Assembly (NCBI GenBank): GCA_001274695.2
Contig: LARU01000004.1
Span: 682,001 to 746,000 of the forward strand
Source: Azoarcus sp. PA01
Lineage (GTDB): Bacteria > Pseudomonadota > Gammaproteobacteria > Burkholderiales > Rhodocyclaceae
Length of the DNA: 64,000 nucleotides
Reading direction: 5' to 3'
In this document: positions 63,168 through 64,000 of the stretch, piece after piece
Layout of the letters: each line of letters opens with the position of its first letter
Position numbering within the stretch: the first letter of the stretch is position 1
Position numbers and translations under genes: made by a program
The notes under the pieces: generated by a model
The model's input: the letters and a program-made list of their open reading frames with translations, nothing else
Told to the model about the DNA's origin: nothing
The model's database searches: none

Positions 63168-64000
63168 CTAATCGGCGGGCTGGGCCGTGCGCAGAAAGCG
63201 ATACACGGTCGAGCACGACACCCCGAGGGCCTGTGCAGCGGCGCTGACGTTGCCGTCCAGCTGGTCGAGCACCCAGACGATGTATTCGCGCTCGAACTCT
63301 TCGAGAGGCGTGATCGCCGAAAAGGCGCGGCGCGCAGCGGGAGCGGGCGTATTTTCGGCGGGGATCGACAGGATCGAGCACACCGTCGCTTCGTCGATCG
63401 TCTCGCCGTCATTGAAGACCAGCAGGCGCTCGATGACGTTGCGCAACTCGCGCACGTTGCCCGGCCAAGGGTAGTCGCACAGCCGCGACAGCGCCGCCGA
63501 TGAAAGGCGCGGCAGGCGGGGCAGATGGGATGCGGCGCGCCGCATCAGGTGGTCGACGAGCAGCGGGATGTCTTCGCGCCGCTCGCGCAGCGCCGGGACA
63601 TGGATATGGACGACATTCAGGCGATACAGGAGGTCGTGGCGGAACTTGCCGTCGGCGACCAGCGCCTCGAGGTCACGGTGCGTCGCGGCGATGACGCGCG
63701 CGCCGGTGTGCCGCAGCGCGGTCGCGCCGAGTTGCCGGAATTCGCCGCTGTCGAGCACGCGCAGCAGCTTCGCCTGGCATGCGGCGGGAAGCTCGCCGAT
63801 TTCGTCGAGGAACAGCGTGCCGGCGCTTGCAACCTGGAACAGGCCGTCCTTGTCGCTCGTCGCACCGGAAAACGCACCACGTTTATGGCCGAACAGTTCG
63901 CTTTCGACGAGATCGTCGTCGAGCAGACCGCAGTTCAGCGGCACGTACGATTCGGCGGCGCGGCCGCTCCAGCGGTGCAGCGCGCTCGCGACGACCTCCT
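63168..64000 (-). CDS. Sigma54-dependent activator (NtrC family), N-terminal part outside window
   Basis: The frame is open to the last base, so the sensor domain and Walker A lie outside; 276 residues are visible. It contains ESELFGHKRGAFSGA (the GAFTGA loop with Ser for Thr), TLFLDEIGELP (Walker B), RVLDSGEFRQLG, RHDLLYRLNVVHIHVPALRERREDIP and YPWPGNVRELRNVIERL. The C-terminal Fis-type helix-turn-helix has NVSAAAQALGVSCSTVYRFL. It is the natural candidate for the activator of the sigma54 promoter of pchC, 1.6 kb away. Confidence 0.94.
   Translation of the reverse strand, partial: EVVASALHRWSGRAAESYVPLNCGLLDDDLVESELFGHKRGAFSGATSDKDGLFQVASAGTLFLDEIGELPAACQAKLLRVLDSGEFRQLGATALRHTGARVIAATHRDLEALVADGKFRHDLLYRLNVVHIHVPALRERREDIPLLVDHLMRRAASHLPRLPRLSSAALSRLCDYPWPGNVRELRNVIERLLVFNDGETIDEATVCSILSIPAENTPAPAARRAFSAITPLEEFEREYIVWVLDQLDGNVSAAAQALGVSCSTVYRFLRTAQPAD

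Overview
The window looks like the chromosome of a denitrifying, aromatic-degrading betaproteobacterium of the Aromatoleum/Azoarcus/Thauera group. The evidence is high GC content, a complete anaerobic phenylacetate operon (padBCD, padEFGHI, padJ), a 4-cresol operon (pchC-X-F-A), a benzoyl-CoA-reductase-type ferredoxin, and the usual betaproteobacterial mltG-tmk-holB-pilZ-tatD block. The genus is an inference from gene content, because no database search was possible.

Layout. 1-6.5 kb: the 3' part of an SF1 helicase with a Vsr-like nuclease domain (the architecture of the Hhe-type anti-phage protein), two small unknown genes and a Lon-like protease. 6.8-25.6 kb: housekeeping genes (moaA, rmuC, an FtsX-type permease, an M20 amidohydrolase, gdhA, an ankyrin protein, tatD, pilZ, holB, tmk, mltG, ygfZ, an NRDE protein, an L,D-transpeptidase, tadA), then an HD-GYP/histidine kinase pair. 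25.6-36.5 kb: one minus-strand type II secretion operon, gspE-F-G-H-I-J-K-L-M-(C/N-like)-D. 36.5-37.1 kb: a gap with an IS630-family transposase remnant.

37.1-51.3 kb: a minus-strand operon of about 14 kb, fdhD-padBCDEFGHIJ, followed by a CoA-ligase-like protein and an FlK-like thioesterase. PadJ makes phenylacetyl-CoA, PadBCD oxidises it to phenylglyoxylate, and PadEFGHI decarboxylates this to benzoyl-CoA with NAD reduction. A divergent paaX repressor gene follows. The shared control region has a good sigma70 promoter whose -35/-10 lie between and within the arms of a 12-bp inverted repeat. At 52.8-53.7 kb a 2[4Fe-4S] ferredoxin gene is divergent from a marR gene around a perfect 19-bp palindrome. 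53.8-56.2 kb: a three-gene operon of alanine-rich membrane-associated proteins.

56.6-61.5 kb: the 4-cresol module on the minus strand, pchC (cytochrome c), pchX, pchF (flavoprotein), pchA (4-hydroxybenzaldehyde dehydrogenase) and an outer-membrane SphA/MetA-type protein. It is preceded by a -24/-12 (sigma54) promoter and two spaced TGTC-N9-GACA elements. An unknown membrane protein and a truncated sigma54-dependent activator end the window, so the regulator and its probable target promoter lie together.

Two otherwise intact genes, tmk and pchA, each carry a single-base frameshift at a run of four C (plus strand) where five would restore the frame. Sequence error and true mutation cannot be told apart from the window alone.
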